In this document: in pieces, positions 1 to 11,018 of the stretch
Numbering within the stretch: the first letter of the stretch is position 1
Layout: each line of letters starts with the position of its first letter
Source: Alphaproteobacteria bacterium
GTDB lineage: Bacteria > Pseudomonadota > Alphaproteobacteria > Rhodobacterales > Rhodobacteraceae
Direction: 5' to 3'
Assembly: GCA_009908505.1 (NCBI GenBank)
Contig: JAAAPD010000033.1
Span: forward strand, 1-64,000
Length of the DNA: 64,000 bases
Notes under the pieces: model-generated
What the model saw: the letters and a program-made list of their open reading frames with translations, nothing else
Database searches by the model: none
What the model was told of the DNA's origin: nothing
Made by a program: the position numbers and the translations under genes

Positions 1-695
1 AGGCAGTTCACGAAGCGGAAAAACAGCGCCTCGGGGATGATCCTGACCAGTTTCAACCCGACGAAAACCGCGCCGATGGCGGGCAAGGCCAGCACCAACG
101 CGATCTTGAGGTTCTCCAAGCCCAACTGACCAAGGAAGTAATAGGGCACCAGCTTGAGCGCGTTGGCGAAGGCGAAGACGATCGTGGTGGTCCCGGCAAA
201 GGCCATCTTGGACAGGCGCAGGGGCAGAACCCAGACCTGCCAGGGCGGCGCGCCGGAATGGCTCACGAAACTGGTAAAGCCCGAGATGCTGGTCCAGAAC
301 AGCCCCGGCGCGGCGCGCACCGGGCGAGCCGGGGCATCGCGGCCCTGGCGCAGAAGCAGGTTGAGCGCGAAACTGACCCCGATCACGCCAATGATCAGTC
401 GCACGACCCATGCAGGCACCAGTTCGGCCGTGGCCCAGCCGATACCCGTCCCGATCACCATGCCGACCATGGCGATCTTCAACACCTTGCCATCGAAATC
501 CTTGCGATAGGCCCAGACGCCGAAGATGTCAGACAGGATATAGATCGGCAGAAGCAGCCCCGCCGCGGTGATCGGGTTGATGACCAGCGACAGCGCGGGC
601 ACCGACAGCATCGCAACGGCGGGCAGGCCACCCTTGCCCAGCCCGACCGAGACCGCCGCGACCAGCGCCAGAGCCCAGAACAGCGGTCCTTCCAT
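1..695 (-). CDS. Sulfite exporter TauE/SafE family permease (C-terminus beyond window)
   Basis: Reading the minus strand from ATG at 695 gives 231 open codons running off the window start. The protein is very hydrophobic, beginning MEGPLFWALALVAAVSVGLG, with glycine-rich membrane spans typical of TauE/SafE (DUF81) anion permeases. A conserved-looking GFTSFVSHSGAPPWQVW stretch near residue 130 matches the second half-repeat of this family, where the first strand of each repeat carries a G-G/A-P motif. Family members are usually about 240-260 residues, so only the last few residues are missing. The family exports sulfite, sulfoacetate or other organosulfur anions, but the substrate here cannot be read from sequence. 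The gene is divergent from mdh, with a 200 bp gap between start codons. Confidence 0.85.
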   Translation of the reverse strand, partial: MEGPLFWALALVAAVSVGLGKGGLPAVAMLSVPALSLVINPITAAGLLLPIYILSDIFGVWAYRKDFDGKVLKIAMVGMVIGTGIGWATAELVPAWVVRLIIGVIGVSFALNLLLRQGRDAPARPVRAAPGLFWTSISGFTSFVSHSGAPPWQVWVLPLRLSKMAFAGTTTIVFAFANALKLVPYYFLGQLGLENLKIALVLALPAIGAVFVGLKLVRIIPEALFFRFVNC

Positions 696-784
696 GTTGC
701 GTCGGCTCCTTTCGGTCCGGGGGAATCAGTGTCGCGGACCCGGACCGCGTATCGCGGCGGGTCGGATCACCCGCGCCGCTTTAG

Positions 785-1858
<1,074 letters not shown>

Positions 1859-1867
1859 TCCCTTTCG

Positions 1868-1899
1868 AAAGGCGCCCCGGGTCGGGCGCCTTTCTTTTC
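1868..1899 (+). terminator. Rho-independent terminator of mdh
   Basis: AAAGGCGCCC (1868-1877) pairs perfectly with GGGCGCCTTT (1884-1893) across a 6-base loop and is followed by a T-rich run. It begins 10 bases after the mdh stop. Confidence 0.85.
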
Positions 1900-1903
1900 G
1901 GGC

Positions 1904-1934
1904 TTGATTGAACGTCGTTCATGAACTATGTTCA
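1904..1934 (+). promoter_or_regulatory. Promoter overlapped by two abutting 13-bp palindromes
   Basis: Two perfect palindromes of the form TGAAC-N3-GTTCA lie head to tail at 1909-1921 (centre GTC) and 1922-1934 (centre TAT). A sigma70-like promoter TTGATT (1904-1909), 17-bp spacer, TATGTT (1927-1932) is embedded in them, so a bound dimer pair would block RNA polymerase. The predicted transcript would start about 20 bases before the ATG at 1958. The symmetry suits a TetR-, LuxR- or MarR-type dimer, but no such regulator gene is in the window. Confidence 0.6.
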
Positions 1935-1957
1935 CTGTAGTCATGAAAGGAATCACC

Positions 1958-3163
1958 ATGAAACCGCTCCTCCCCGCCTCGCTGTTCCTTCTGGCCGGCA
2001 CCGTCGGCGCCCAGGCCCAAACCGACTATTCCGCCCTGCTGCGCGACCAGGGACTTGCCGCGGCCGAAACGACGCTGGCCGCGATCTCGACCCCGACACC
2101 GTCGGATCACTTCGCCCTTGGCGGCGTACGGTTCCTAGGCGCGGTCGAAACCGCCCTGCAGGCCATCCACGATACCCGGATCGACCCGGATATGGGCCGC
2201 AACAGCGGTCTGCCGTTCCTGGGGTTGCCCGTCGCGCCGAACCCGGATGCCGCGCCGTTCCGCCCCGCCCTTGTCGAAGAGGTCTTCGTGACCGCGCTGG
2301 ACGACCTGGACGCCAGCCTTGCCGCGCTCGACCCGATCTCGGACGACGACGACGTATCGGTGGTGATCGACACCGCCGATATCTGGTTTGACGTGAACGA
2401 TAACGGCTGGCGGGATGCGGGTGAAGGTTTCTATGACATCGCCGCCCCACAACTTGCCCGAAACATGGGCGGAGACGCCGACGTCGCCCCGCCGGTCGTA
2501 CATTTCGATACGGCTGACGCGGCCTGGCTGTCGGCCTATGGGCATCTGCTGTCAGGCAGCAGCGAAACCATCCTGGCGCTGGACCCGACCACCGCGATCA
2601 GCCGCGTGGTCGACAGTGCCGCCGCACTTTCAACGATCAATGGCGGGAATCATACAAGGTTCTTCAGCCCGAATGACGCGCAGTGGGTCGACCTGCTTGC
2701 CATGTTCATTCACGCCATCGAAGGTCAGCCCGACACGGCACGGTCCCGCGCGGCGCATGGCCATTTCCTGGCCATGATCGAGGACAACCGGACCTTCTGG
2801 ACCCGCGTCGCCCGCGAGACCGACAACGATCGGGAATGGATCCCGAATGCCGGCCAGCAAAGCGCCCTGCCCCTGGAATTTCCGCCCGAGACCGGGGAGA
2901 CCTGGCAAATGGTCCTGGCCGAGGCCGAGGCCGCGCTGCGCGGCGAGCTATTGATCCCGCATTGGCGGCTTGGCCCGAATGCGGGAATCGACCTGGCGGC
3001 CGCGATGCAGGACCCGCCCGAGATCGACATCGTTGCGATGATCCAGGGCGAAGGCATCCTGCCCTATGCCCGGACGGGGCCGCGCATGAGCGGTGACTCG
3101 CTGCAGATGTTCCGTCGCCTCATGGGCCGCGACGCCGCGCTTTTCATGGTGATCCTGAACTGA
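1958..3163 (+). CDS. Secreted protein of unknown function with an EF-hand-like calcium loop
   Basis: 401 residues. ATG 1958 was chosen because GAAAGGA lies just upstream and it begins directly with a signal peptide (MKPLLPASLFLLAGTVGAQAQ, cut after AQA); the upstream in-frame ATG at 1928 falls in the operator. The mature part is acidic and lacks membrane spans, so a periplasmic or exported protein is likely. Around residue 150 the run DVNDNGWRDAGEGF has the D-x-N-D-N-G-x-x-D-x-G-E spacing of an EF-hand/dockerin-type calcium loop. I do not recognise the family. It stands alone between the mdh terminator and the suc operon and has its own heavily symmetric promoter, so it is probably switched on under a particular condition. 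Confidence 0.75.
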   Translation: MKPLLPASLFLLAGTVGAQAQTDYSALLRDQGLAAAETTLAAISTPTPSDHFALGGVRFLGAVETALQAIHDTRIDPDMGRNSGLPFLGLPVAPNPDAAPFRPALVEEVFVTALDDLDASLAALDPISDDDDVSVVIDTADIWFDVNDNGWRDAGEGFYDIAAPQLARNMGGDADVAPPVVHFDTADAAWLSAYGHLLSGSSETILALDPTTAISRVVDSAAALSTINGGNHTRFFSPNDAQWVDLLAMFIHAIEGQPDTARSRAAHGHFLAMIEDNRTFWTRVARETDNDREWIPNAGQQSALPLEFPPETGETWQMVLAEAEAALRGELLIPHWRLGPNAGIDLAAAMQDPPEIDIVAMIQGEGILPYARTGPRMSGDSLQMFRRLMGRDAALFMVILN

Positions 3164-3169
3164 CACGAT

Positions 3170-3187
3170 CTTGCCCGAAAGGGCGAG
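3170..3187 (+). terminator. Hairpin after the secreted-protein gene
   Basis: CTTGCCC and GGGCGAG pair (one G-T) around a GAAA tetraloop, starting 7 bases after the stop at 3163. There is no T-run, so termination is uncertain; it may only protect the mRNA 3' end. Confidence 0.3.
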
Positions 3188-3284
3188 ACATCACCGGGCC
3201 GCGCGGTCGGCGCGTGACGGGTTCCCAGTAAGCGACCCGGTGATTCTACCCCCGCGCCACGGAATACCATTGTATACCCATTTT

Positions 3285-3314
3285 TGTGATCACGCCCTGA
3301 CAGGTGTGATCACA
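3285..3314. promoter_or_regulatory. Paired GntR-type operator upstream of sucC
   Basis: TGTGATCACG (3285-3294) and the perfect palindrome TGTGATCACA (3305-3314) are spaced exactly 20 bp centre to centre, about two helical turns, so two dimers could bind the same DNA face. The exact palindrome plus AAT recurs at 15041-15053 in front of the GntR/FCD regulator gene. The sites lie about 100 bp upstream of sucC, in the only long gap before the ten-ORF operon. Confidence 0.7.
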
Positions 3315-3411
3315 AATGTCGCTTTTTCCGCCTTCACGTCAAAATAACGCTTTTTGCCGCAGGTGGCGCTGTGCTTTTTTCCCGGGCAAAGCCATCTGAT
3401 GAGGGACATCC

Positions 3412-4605
3412 ATGAATATCCATGAATACCAGGCAAAGGCGCTGCTGCGTTCGTACGGGGCACCGGTCAGCGACGGGCGCGTTGTCCTGAAGGCGGAAGA
3501 GGCCAAGACCAAGGCCGGCGAACTGGACGGCCCGCTCTGGGTGGTCAAGGCGCAGATCCACGCGGGTGGCCGCGGCAAGGGCTCCTTCAAGGAAGACAGC
3601 GCCGGCGAGGCCGGCGGCGTGCGCCTGGCCAAGTCGGTGGAAGAAGCCGCCGATGAAGCCAAGAAGATGCTGGGCCGCACCCTGGTGACCAAGCAGACCG
3701 GTCCCGCAGGCAAGCAGGTCAACCGCATCTATATCGAGGACGGCTCGGGCATCGAGAGCGAGCTATACCTCGCCCTGCTGGTCGATCGCGCCACGTCGCG
3801 CGTGTCCTTCGTCGCCTCGACCGAGGGCGGCATGGACATCGAGGAGGTCGCCGAGACCAACCCCGAGAAGATCCTGTCTTTCTCGGTCGATCCGGCCACC
3901 GGCTACCAGCCGTTTCACGGCCGCCGCATCGCCTTCGCCCTGGGCCTGGAAGGTCCGCAGGTCAAGCAATGCGTGGCGCTGATGGGCACGCTCTACAAGA
4001 TATTCGTCGAGAAGGACATGGAACAGCTGGAAATCAACCCGCTGATCGTGACCGACAAGGGCGACCTGAAATGCCTGGACGCCAAGATGGGCTTCGACGG
4101 CAACGCGATCTACCGCCATTCCGATATCGGCGAGTTGCGCGACACCACCGAGGAGGATTCCAAAGAGCTCGAGGCGTCCAAATACGACCTCAACTACATC
4201 GCGCTGGACGGTGAAATCGGCTGCATGGTGAACGGCGCGGGCCTGGCCATGGCCACGATGGACATCATCAAGCTTTACGGGGCAGAGCCGGCCAACTTCC
4301 TCGACGTGGGCGGCGGTGCGACCAAGGAAAAGGTCACCGAGGCGTTCAAGATCATCACCTCGGATGACAACGTCAAAGGCATCCTGGTCAACATCTTCGG
4401 CGGCATCATGCGCTGTGACGTGATCGCCGAGGGCGTGGTCGCCGCGGTCAAGGAAGTGGGCCTTCAGGTGCCGCTGGTCGTGCGCCTGGAGGGCACGAAT
4501 GTCGAGAAGGGCAAGGAGATCATCAACACCTCCGGACTGGACGTCATCGCCGCCGATGACCTCAAGGATGGTGCCCAGAAAATCGTCAAGGCGGTCAAGG
4601 GCTAG
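3412..4605 (+). CDS. sucC: Succinate--CoA ligase (ADP-forming) beta subunit
   Basis: 397 residues, the standard length. With SucD it interconverts succinyl-CoA and succinate with substrate-level phosphorylation in the TCA cycle. The N-terminal ATP-grasp domain begins [19 protein letters not shown] and has the nucleotide-binding segment [12 protein letters not shown] near residue 45. The metal-binding LEINPL motif is near 205, and the C-terminal CoA-ligase domain has [10 protein letters not shown] near 320. GAGGG lies 7 bases before the start. It is the first gene of a long same-strand operon ending at the terminator at 13407, and the GntR-type palindromes upstream probably control it. Confidence 0.97.
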   Translation: MNIHEYQAKALLRSYGAPVSDGRVVLKAEEAKTKAGELDGPLWVVKAQIHAGGRGKGSFKEDSAGEAGGVRLAKSVEEAADEAKKMLGRTLVTKQTGPAGKQVNRIYIEDGSGIESELYLALLVDRATSRVSFVASTEGGMDIEEVAETNPEKILSFSVDPATGYQPFHGRRIAFALGLEGPQVKQCVALMGTLYKIFVEKDMEQLEINPLIVTDKGDLKCLDAKMGFDGNAIYRHSDIGELRDTTEEDSKELEASKYDLNYIALDGEIGCMVNGAGLAMATMDIIKLYGAEPANFLDVGGGATKEKVTEAFKIITSDDNVKGILVNIFGGIMRCDVIAEGVVAAVKEVGLQVPLVVRLEGTNVEKGKEIINTSGLDVIAADDLKDGAQKIVKAVKG

Positions 4606-4609
4606 ACCG

Positions 4610-5293
4610 ATGCGGGACAGCCTGCGCAAGGAATTCAACGACAAGATCTGGCATGCCCAGCAGGCCGAAAGCCGATCGGGCGCCGGATCGACGTTGGACT
4701 TCACCGAACGTCTTCGGGCGCAGCTTCCCGCGTTGCTGGAAAAGCACGGCGTGCGCACGTTTCTGGACGCGCCATGCGGCGACTGGAACTGGATGGCGAC
4801 GGTCGACCTGGGCGATATCCATTATATCGGCGGCGACATCGCCGATGCCGTGGTCGACGAGGTGCGGGCCGCGCATGCCGGCCCGAATCGGGACTTCCGG
4901 CTGCTCGACATCACCTCGGACCCGCTGCCCAAGGCGGACATGATGATGGCGCGGGACGTGCTGTTTCACCTGAAATTCTGGCTGCGCTGGAAATTTCTTG
5001 AAAACTTCGTCGCCTCGGAAACACCGCTTTTGCTGACCACGATGCACCACATCAAGGCAAACAGGAAACTGGGCAGGAACGGTGGGTTCACCAAGTTCAA
5101 CCCGATGGCCGCGCCGTTCAACTTTCCCGCGCCGATCGACATGATCCACGAAACCGCCGACCAGCTGCCCGCCGACATCGCCGAACGCGACGAAGGGCGC
5201 AAGCACCGGTCGATGGGGCTGTGGACCCGCGACCAGATCATCGGCGTTCTCGATGCCCGCGCCGCCGCCAAGGCGGCCGAGGGGGCGGCATGA
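4610..5293 (+). CDS. Class I SAM-dependent methyltransferase inserted between sucC and sucD
   Basis: 227 residues. ATG 4610 is 4 bases after the sucC stop; the frame is open further upstream only as an out-of-frame overlap with sucC. The run FLDAPCGDWNWM near residue 50 corresponds to motif I of Rossmann-fold methyltransferases (D/E-x-x-C-G-x-G) with Asp-Trp after the glycine, and GGDIADAVVDE forms motif II. The FRLLDIT and MMARDVLFHL segments fit motifs III/IV. The substrate is unknown. It is tightly spaced between two TCA enzyme genes and ends in an ATGA overlap with a 50-codon ORF, so it is co-transcribed and perhaps translationally coupled. A link to SucCD activity is only an inference from position. 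Confidence 0.8.
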   Translation: MRDSLRKEFNDKIWHAQQAESRSGAGSTLDFTERLRAQLPALLEKHGVRTFLDAPCGDWNWMATVDLGDIHYIGGDIADAVVDEVRAAHAGPNRDFRLLDITSDPLPKADMMMARDVLFHLKFWLRWKFLENFVASETPLLLTTMHHIKANRKLGRNGGFTKFNPMAAPFNFPAPIDMIHETADQLPADIAERDEGRKHRSMGLWTRDQIIGVLDARAAAKAAEGAA

Positions 5294-5442
5294 CGCCCGC
5301 ACCCGAACAGATGGGCCCGCCCGCCCCGGAGGACGGCCTGGCACATCTGCACCCTCATTTCGGGGTCCGCGCGCCGGGCGCGCCACTCCGTTCCACCTAT
5401 CACGGTCGGCTGGACCTAGCCGCGAAACACCAAAGAAAGTGA
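5290..5442 (+). CDS. Possible 50-codon ORF coupled to the methyltransferase
   Basis: The ATG at 5290 overlaps the methyltransferase stop (ATGA) and the frame ends 10 bases before the sucD ATG. The product begins [20 protein letters not shown], is proline- and alanine-rich and has no membrane span or known motif. The ATGA overlap and close fit argue for translation. The short length and high GC, which favours chance ORFs, argue against it. Confidence 0.35.
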   Translation: MTPAPEQMGPPAPEDGLAHLHPHFGVRAPGAPLRSTYHGRLDLAAKHQRK

Positions 5443-5452
5443 AAGGCAATCC

Positions 5453-6337
5453 ATGGCCATTCTTGTTGACGAAAACACACGCGTGATCTGCCAGGGCTTC
5501 ACCGGCTCGCAGGGCACATTCCACTCGGAACAGGCCATTGCCTATGGCACCAGGATGGTCGGCGGTGTGACGCCCGGCAAGGGTGGCCAGACGCATCTCG
5601 ACCTGCCGGTTTTCGACAGCGTGCACGAGGCGAAGGCCAAGACCGAGGCCAATGCCAGCGTCATCTACGTGCCGCCGCCCTTCGCCGCCGACAGTATTCT
5701 CGAAGCGATCGACGCCGAGATGGAGCTGATCGTCTGCATCACCGAAGGCATCCCGGTTCTGGACATGATGAAGGTGCAGCGCGCGCTGGAAGGGTCGAAA
5801 TCGCGCCTGATCGGGCCGAACTGCCCCGGCATCATCACCCCCGACGCCTGCAAGATCGGCATCATGCCGGGCCATATCCACAAGCGCGGCTCGGTCGGGG
5901 TCGTGTCGCGCTCGGGCACGCTCACCTACGAGGCGGTCAAGCAGACCTCGGATATGGGCCTGGGCCAGTCCACCGCGGTCGGTATCGGCGGCGATCCGAT
6001 CAAGGGGACCGAACATATCGACGTGCTGGACATGTTCCTGGATGATGACGAGACCCAGTCGATGATCATGATCGGCGAGATCGGCGGCACCGCCGAGGAA
6101 GAAGCCGCCGAATTCCTGGCCGACCAGAAGAAGAAGGGCCGCTGGAAGCCCATCGCCGGGTTTATCGCCGGGCGCACCGCGCCTCCGGGCCGCCGCATGG
6201 GCCATGCCGGGGCCATCGTCTCGGGCGGCAAGGGTGACGCCGAAAGCAAGATCGAAGCCATGAAATCGGCCGGGATCGTCGTCGCCGACAGCCCAGCCAC
6301 CCTGGGCGAGGCCGTGATGGAAGCGATCGGCAAATGA
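5453..6337 (+). CDS. sucD: Succinate--CoA ligase (ADP-forming) alpha subunit
   Basis: 294 residues, the normal size. It holds the CoA-binding Rossmann domain ([13 protein letters not shown] near residue 15) and the ligase domain with the conserved [10 protein letters not shown] near 125. The phosphorylated active-site histidine is in [11 protein letters not shown] near 250. It pairs with SucC encoded upstream. An AAAGG ribosome site precedes the start. The stop overlaps the start of a small membrane ORF (ATGA at 6334). Confidence 0.97.
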   Translation: MAILVDENTRVICQGFTGSQGTFHSEQAIAYGTRMVGGVTPGKGGQTHLDLPVFDSVHEAKAKTEANASVIYVPPPFAADSILEAIDAEMELIVCITEGIPVLDMMKVQRALEGSKSRLIGPNCPGIITPDACKIGIMPGHIHKRGSVGVVSRSGTLTYEAVKQTSDMGLGQSTAVGIGGDPIKGTEHIDVLDMFLDDDETQSMIMIGEIGGTAEEEAAEFLADQKKKGRWKPIAGFIAGRTAPPGRRMGHAGAIVSGGKGDAESKIEAMKSAGIVVADSPATLGEAVMEAIGK

Positions 6338-6519
6338 TGCAACGCCCGCGCCGGGATATCCGCGTCCCCGGGCGGGAGGCCCTGGCCCCCCGCCTGTTCG
6401 CCGTGCTGTTCCTGGTGCTGGGCCTTGTCATCATCGCCGCGCAGGTGCGGGCACAGCCGCCCGGACCCTTTGCCACTTCAGGGCCCACCACCAGCTGCAT
6501 CGAAGGATCGTCAACATGA
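6334..6519 (+). CDS. Small single-span membrane or exported protein between sucD and sucA
   Basis: 61 residues. It overlaps sucD by ATGA at its start and sucA by ATGA at its end, so translation of sucD, this ORF and sucA would be chained. An arginine-rich start ([20 protein letters not shown]) is followed by one strongly hydrophobic span, [17 protein letters not shown], then VRA-Q, which reads either as an anchor or as a signal peptide cleaved after VRA. The positive N-terminus, span and short tail (PPGPFATSG) are not typical of a random frame. No family is recognised. A membrane tether or regulator for the 2-oxoglutarate dehydrogenase complex is possible but speculative. Confidence 0.55.
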   Translation: MMQRPRRDIRVPGREALAPRLFAVLFLVLGLVIIAAQVRAQPPGPFATSGPTTSCIEGSST

Positions 6520-9479
6520 CCGACCAATCGCCCAACGACGTCTTCCACGCCTCCAGCTTCATGCAGGGGCACAACGCGGAATACATCGAACAGCTTTATG
6601 CCCGCTACGCCGAGAACCCCGGCGCCGTGGACGAGAGCTGGCGCGACTTCTTCAAGGCGCTTGGGGACGCCCCCGACGAGGCCCGCGCCGAGGCCGCCGG
6701 CCCGTCCTGGGCCCGCCCCGACTGGCCGCCGCAGCCGGCCGACGACCTGACCGCGGCGCTTGACGGCCAATGGCCCGCCGATCCCGGGGAGGCCAAGGCC
6801 GCAGGCGACAAAATTAAGGCCAAGGCGGCCGAAAAGGGCGTCGCCGTTTCCCAAGAACAGGTGCGCAACGCGGTGCTGGATTCGATCCGCGCGCTGATGA
6901 TCATCCGGGCCTACCGGATTCGCGGGCACCTCGTGGCCGACCTCGACCCGCTGGGCATGCGCGATCAGACCCCGCATCCCGAACTCGACCCGCAATCCTA
7001 CGGGTTCGAGGAAAAGGACATGGACCGGCCGATCTTCATCGACAACGTGCTGGGCCTCGAAGTGGCCTCGATGCGCGAGATTTTGGCCATCGTGCAGCGC
7101 ACCTACTGCGGCACCTTCGCCCTGCAATACATGCACATCTCCGACCCCGAGGAGTCCGCCTGGCTGAAAGAGCGGATCGAAGGTCTGGGCAAGGAGATCG
7201 CCTTTACCCAGAACGGCCGCAAGGCGATCCTGAACAAGATGGTCGAGGCCGAGGGCTTCGAAAAGTTCTTGCACGTCAAGTACATGGGCACCAAGCGGTT
7301 CGGCCTGGACGGCGCCGAAAGCCTGATCCCGGCCATGGAACAGATCATCAAGCGCGGCGGCAGTTTGGGCCTCAAGGATATCGTCATCGGCATGCCGCAC
7401 CGCGGGCGCCTGAACATCCTGGCCAACGTGATGGGCAAGCCTTACCGCGCCATCTTCAACGAATTCCAGGGCGGCAGCTTCAAACCCGAAGACGTGGACG
7501 GCTCGGGCGACGTCAAATACCACCTGGGCGCCTCGTCGGACCGCGAATTCGACGGCAATTCCGTGCACCTGTCGCTAACCGCCAACCCGTCGCACCTGGA
7601 GGCCGTCAACCCGGTCGTCCTGGGCAAGGTCCGCGCCAAGCAGGACCAGTTGAACGACACTGACCGGACCGCCGTCATGGGCATCCTGCTGCATGGCGAC
7701 GCGGCCTTTGCAGGCCAGGGAGTCGTCGCCGAAGGCTTTGGCCTGTCGGGCCTGCGCGGCCATCGCACGGGCGGCACCATGCACCTGGTGGTCAACAACC
7801 AGATCGGCTTCACCACCGCGCCGCATTTCTCGCGCTCCTCGCCCTATCCGACGGATATCGCCCTGATGGTCGAGGCGCCGATCTTCCACGTGAACGGCGA
7901 CGACCCCGAGGCCGTGGTCCACGCCGCAAAGGTAGCTACCGAGTTCCGCCAGAAATTCCACAAGGACGTGGTCATCGACATGATCTGTTATCGCCGGTTC
8001 GGCCATAACGAGGGCGATGAACCGATGTTCACCAACCCGATCATGTACAAGAAGATCAAGCAGCAGAAGACCACGCTGACCTTGTATACCGAGCGGCTGG
8101 TCAAGGACGGGCTGATCCCCGAGGGCGAGGTCGAGGAACAGAAGGCCGGCTTCCAAAGCTACCTCAACGACGAATTCGAGGCCGGCAAGGACTACAAGCC
8201 CAACAAGGCCGACTGGCTGGATGGCAAGTGGTCCCACATGGACCGCAAGCAAGAGGATTACCAGCGCGGCGAAACCGCCATCAAGCCGAAGACCTTCGAC
8301 GAGATCGGTCGTGCGCTCACGACGGTTCCCGAGGGTTTCCCGATCCACAAGACCGTGGGGCGCCTGCTGGAGACCAAGCAGAAGATGTTCGAAACCGGCG
8401 AGGGCTTCGACTGGGCCACCGCAGAGGCGCTTGCCTTCGGCAGCCTGATGACCGAGGGCTATCCCGTGCGCCTTGCCGGCCAGGACAGCGCCCGCGGCAC
8501 GTTCAGCCAGCGCCATTCGGCCATCGTCAACCAGGAGACCGAGGAACGCTTCTACCCGCTCAACCATATCCGCGAGGGGCAGGCGCGTTACGAGGTCATC
8601 GACTCGATGCTGTCGGAATACGCGGTGCTGGGCTTCGAATACGGCTATTCGCTGGCCGAGCCCAACGCGCTGACGCTCTGGGAGGCGCAGTTCGGCGACT
8701 TCGCCAACGGCGCGCAGATCATGTTCGACCAGTTCATCAGTTCCGGTGAATCGAAATGGCTGCGCATGTCGGGCCTTGTGTGCCTGTTGCCGCACGGGTT
8801 CGAGGGCCAAGGGCCAGAGCATTCCTCGGCCCGGCTGGAACGGTTCCTGCAGATGAGCGGCGGCGACAACTGGATCGTCGCCAACTGCACCACCCCGGCC
8901 AACTACTTTCATATCCTGCGGCGGCAGATCCACCGCACCTACCGCAAGCCGCTGATCCTGATGACGCCGAAATCCCTGCTGCGCCACAAGCTGGCCGTCA
9001 GCACGGCCGAGGAATTCCAGACCGGGAACAGCTTCCACCGGGTGCTGTGGGATGACGCGCAATACGGCAATTCCGACACCCGGCTGGTCGGTGATGACAA
9101 GATCAGGCGCGTGGTCATGTGTTCCGGCAAGGTCTATTTCGACCTGCTGGAGGAACGCGACCGGCGCGGCATCGACGATGTCTACCTGATGCGGTTCGAA
9201 CAGTTCTACCCGTTCCCCGCGCAATCCGCGGTGAAAGAGCTTCAACGCTTCCCCAATGCCGACATGGTCTGGTGCCAGGAAGAGCCCAAGAACCAGGGCG
9301 CCTGGTATTTCATGGAGCCGAACATCGAATGGGTGCTGACCCGCATCAAGGCCAAGCACACGCGCCCCGTCTACGCGGGCCGCGCCGCCGCCGCCTCGCC
9401 CGCCACGGGCCTGGCCTCGCGCCACAAAGCAGAACAAGAGGCGCTCGTGAACGACGCCCTGACCATCGAAGGGAACTAA
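6516..9479 (+). CDS. sucA: 2-oxoglutarate dehydrogenase E1 component
   Basis: 987 residues, as expected for thiamine-diphosphate E1o. It decarboxylates 2-oxoglutarate and passes the succinyl group to the lipoyl arm of SucB. The N-terminus has the short helix [19 protein letters not shown] that docks E1o in the complex. [18 protein letters not shown] near residue 295 and the diphosphate/Mg-binding [13 protein letters not shown] near 460 are the TPP-domain signatures. [14 protein letters not shown] near 650 starts the pyrimidine-binding transketolase domain. ATG 6516 overlaps the preceding small ORF's stop. sucB follows 4 bases after the stop. Cofactors are TPP and Mg2+, cytosolic. Confidence 0.97.
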   Translation: MTDQSPNDVFHASSFMQGHNAEYIEQLYARYAENPGAVDESWRDFFKALGDAPDEARAEAAGPSWARPDWPPQPADDLTAALDGQWPADPGEAKAAGDKIKAKAAEKGVAVSQEQVRNAVLDSIRALMIIRAYRIRGHLVADLDPLGMRDQTPHPELDPQSYGFEEKDMDRPIFIDNVLGLEVASMREILAIVQRTYCGTFALQYMHISDPEESAWLKERIEGLGKEIAFTQNGRKAILNKMVEAEGFEKFLHVKYMGTKRFGLDGAESLIPAMEQIIKRGGSLGLKDIVIGMPHRGRLNILANVMGKPYRAIFNEFQGGSFKPEDVDGSGDVKYHLGASSDREFDGNSVHLSLTANPSHLEAVNPVVLGKVRAKQDQLNDTDRTAVMGILLHGDAAFAGQGVVAEGFGLSGLRGHRTGGTMHLVVNNQIGFTTAPHFSRSSPYPTDIALMVEAPIFHVNGDDPEAVVHAAKVATEFRQKFHKDVVIDMICYRRFGHNEGDEPMFTNPIMYKKIKQQKTTLTLYTERLVKDGLIPEGEVEEQKAGFQSYLNDEFEAGKDYKPNKADWLDGKWSHMDRKQEDYQRGETAIKPKTFDEIGRALTTVPEGFPIHKTVGRLLETKQKMFETGEGFDWATAEALAFGSLMTEGYPVRLAGQDSARGTFSQRHSAIVNQETEERFYPLNHIREGQARYEVIDSMLSEYAVLGFEYGYSLAEPNALTLWEAQFGDFANGAQIMFDQFISSGESKWLRMSGLVCLLPHGFEGQGPEHSSARLERFLQMSGGDNWIVANCTTPANYFHILRRQIHRTYRKPLILMTPKSLLRHKLAVSTAEEFQTGNSFHRVLWDDAQYGNSDTRLVGDDKIRRVVMCSGKVYFDLLEERDRRGIDDVYLMRFEQFYPFPAQSAVKELQRFPNADMVWCQEEPKNQGAWYFMEPNIEWVLTRIKAKHTRPVYAGRAAAASPATGLASRHKAEQEALVNDALTIEGN

Positions 9480-9483
9480 TCCA

Positions 9484-11010
9484 ATGACCGAAGTCCGTGT
9501 CCCCACCCTGGGCGAAAGCGTCACCGAAGCCACGGTGGCCACCTGGTTCAAGCAGCCCGGCGACAAGGTCGCGCAGGACGAAATGCTGTGCGAACTGGAA
9601 ACCGACAAGGTAACGGTCGAGGTCCCCTCGCCCGCTGCCGGCACCCTGTCCGAGATCGTCGCATCCGAGGGCGAGACCGTGGGTGTCGACGCCCTGCTGG
9701 CCAGCATCGCGGCCGCCGACGATGCCGGCCCCGAACAGCCCAAGGAACGCAGCCAGAAGGAAAACGGCGACCGCGCCGAGGCCAAGGATGAAAAGTCCGA
9801 TACCGGCGGCAGCGGGTCCGAGATGGACGTGATGGTGCCCACCTTGGGCGAAAGCGTGTCCGAGGCGACCGTCTCGACCTGGTTCAAGAAACCGGGCGAG
9901 GCCTTTGCCGCCGACGAGATGCTGTGCGAGCTGGAAACCGACAAGGTCTCGGTCGAGGTGCCGGCGCCCGCCGCCGGTGTCCTGACCAAGGTGCTGGCCG
10001 AGGAAGGAAGCACCGTCGAGGCCGGCGGCAAGCTGGCCATCATGTCCACCGATGGCGAGGCCGCCCCGGCCCCGGCAGAGGACGACGACAAACCCGATGA
10101 ACCGGCCCCCGACGCCGGCGCTGACAAGGATGTGGAGGACGCGCCCAGCGCCAAGAAGCTGATGGCCGAAAACGACCTGTCGGACGTTCAGGGCACCGGC
10201 AAGGATGGCCGCGTCATGAAAGAGGACGTGCTCAAGGCCATGGCCTCGGGCGCCTCGTCCGCGCCTGCCCCGGCCGCCGCGCCGCGCGCCCCGGTCGCCG
10301 CCGAGCAGGCCGCGCGCGAGGAACGGGTCAAGATGACCAAGCTGCGCCAGACCATCGCCAAGCGCCTCAAGGACAGCCAGAACACCGCCGCCATGCTGAC
10401 CACCTATAACGAGGTGGACATGACCGAGGTCATGGCCCTGCGCAACGAATACAAGGATCTGTTCCTGAAGAAGCACGGCGTGAAGCTTGGTTTCATGTCC
10501 TTCTTCACCAAGGCCTGCTGCCATGCGCTGAAGGAGGTGCCCGAAGTCAATGCCGAGATCGACGGCACCGACATCGTCTACAAGAACTTCGTGAACATAG
10601 GCATCGCCGCGGGCACCCCACAGGGGCTGGTGGTGCCGGTGATCAACGACGCCGATTCCATGTCTTTCGCCACGATCGAGAAGGCCATTGCCGAAAAAGG
10701 CGCCAAGGCGCGCGACGGCAAGCTGTCCATGGCCGAAATGCAGGGCGGCACCTTCACCATCTCCAATGGCGGGGTTTACGGCTCGCTCATGTCCTCGCCC
10801 ATCCTGAACCCGCCGCAATCGGGTATCCTGGGCATGCACAAGATCCAGGACCGCCCCATGGCCATCAACGGCGAGGTCGTCATCCGCCCGATGATGTATC
10901 TGGCCCTGTCCTATGACCACCGCATCGTCGACGGCAAAGGCGCCGTGACCTTCCTCGTGCGCGTGAAAGAGGCGCTGGAGGATCCGCGTCGGTTGTTGAT
11001 GGATTTGTGA
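9484..11010 (+). CDS. sucB: Dihydrolipoyl succinyltransferase (E2) with two lipoyl domains
   Basis: 508 residues, about 100 longer than the single-lipoyl E2o of enterobacteria because two lipoyl domains are present. Both carry the swinging-arm motif CELETDKV, at about residues 38-45 and 155-162. Acidic, alanine/proline-rich linkers separate the domains. The peripheral E3-binding domain is near 220-255 ([20 protein letters not shown]), and the C-terminal catalytic core carries DHRIVDG near 478 with the active-site His and Asp. It forms the core of the 2-oxoglutarate dehydrogenase complex with SucA and Lpd. The second lipoyl domain looks like a duplication (TLGESV-EATV-TWFK is shared); two-domain E2o proteins are found in this group of bacteria. 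Confidence 0.96.
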   Translation: MTEVRVPTLGESVTEATVATWFKQPGDKVAQDEMLCELETDKVTVEVPSPAAGTLSEIVASEGETVGVDALLASIAAADDAGPEQPKERSQKENGDRAEAKDEKSDTGGSGSEMDVMVPTLGESVSEATVSTWFKKPGEAFAADEMLCELETDKVSVEVPAPAAGVLTKVLAEEGSTVEAGGKLAIMSTDGEAAPAPAEDDDKPDEPAPDAGADKDVEDAPSAKKLMAENDLSDVQGTGKDGRVMKEDVLKAMASGASSAPAPAAAPRAPVAAEQAAREERVKMTKLRQTIAKRLKDSQNTAAMLTTYNEVDMTEVMALRNEYKDLFLKKHGVKLGFMSFFTKACCHALKEVPEVNAEIDGTDIVYKNFVNIGIAAGTPQGLVVPVINDADSMSFATIEKAIAEKGAKARDGKLSMAEMQGGTFTISNGGVYGSLMSSPILNPPQSGILGMHKIQDRPMAINGEVVIRPMMYLALSYDHRIVDGKGAVTFLVRVKEALEDPRRLLMDL

Positions 11011-11018
11011 GGTCAGAA

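Noticed and set aside
7575-10154. An 859-codon minus-strand frame opposite sucA/sucB
   Set aside because: It is a shadow of two certain enzymes; the translation has no domain and the start region is serine-rich repeat-like sequence.
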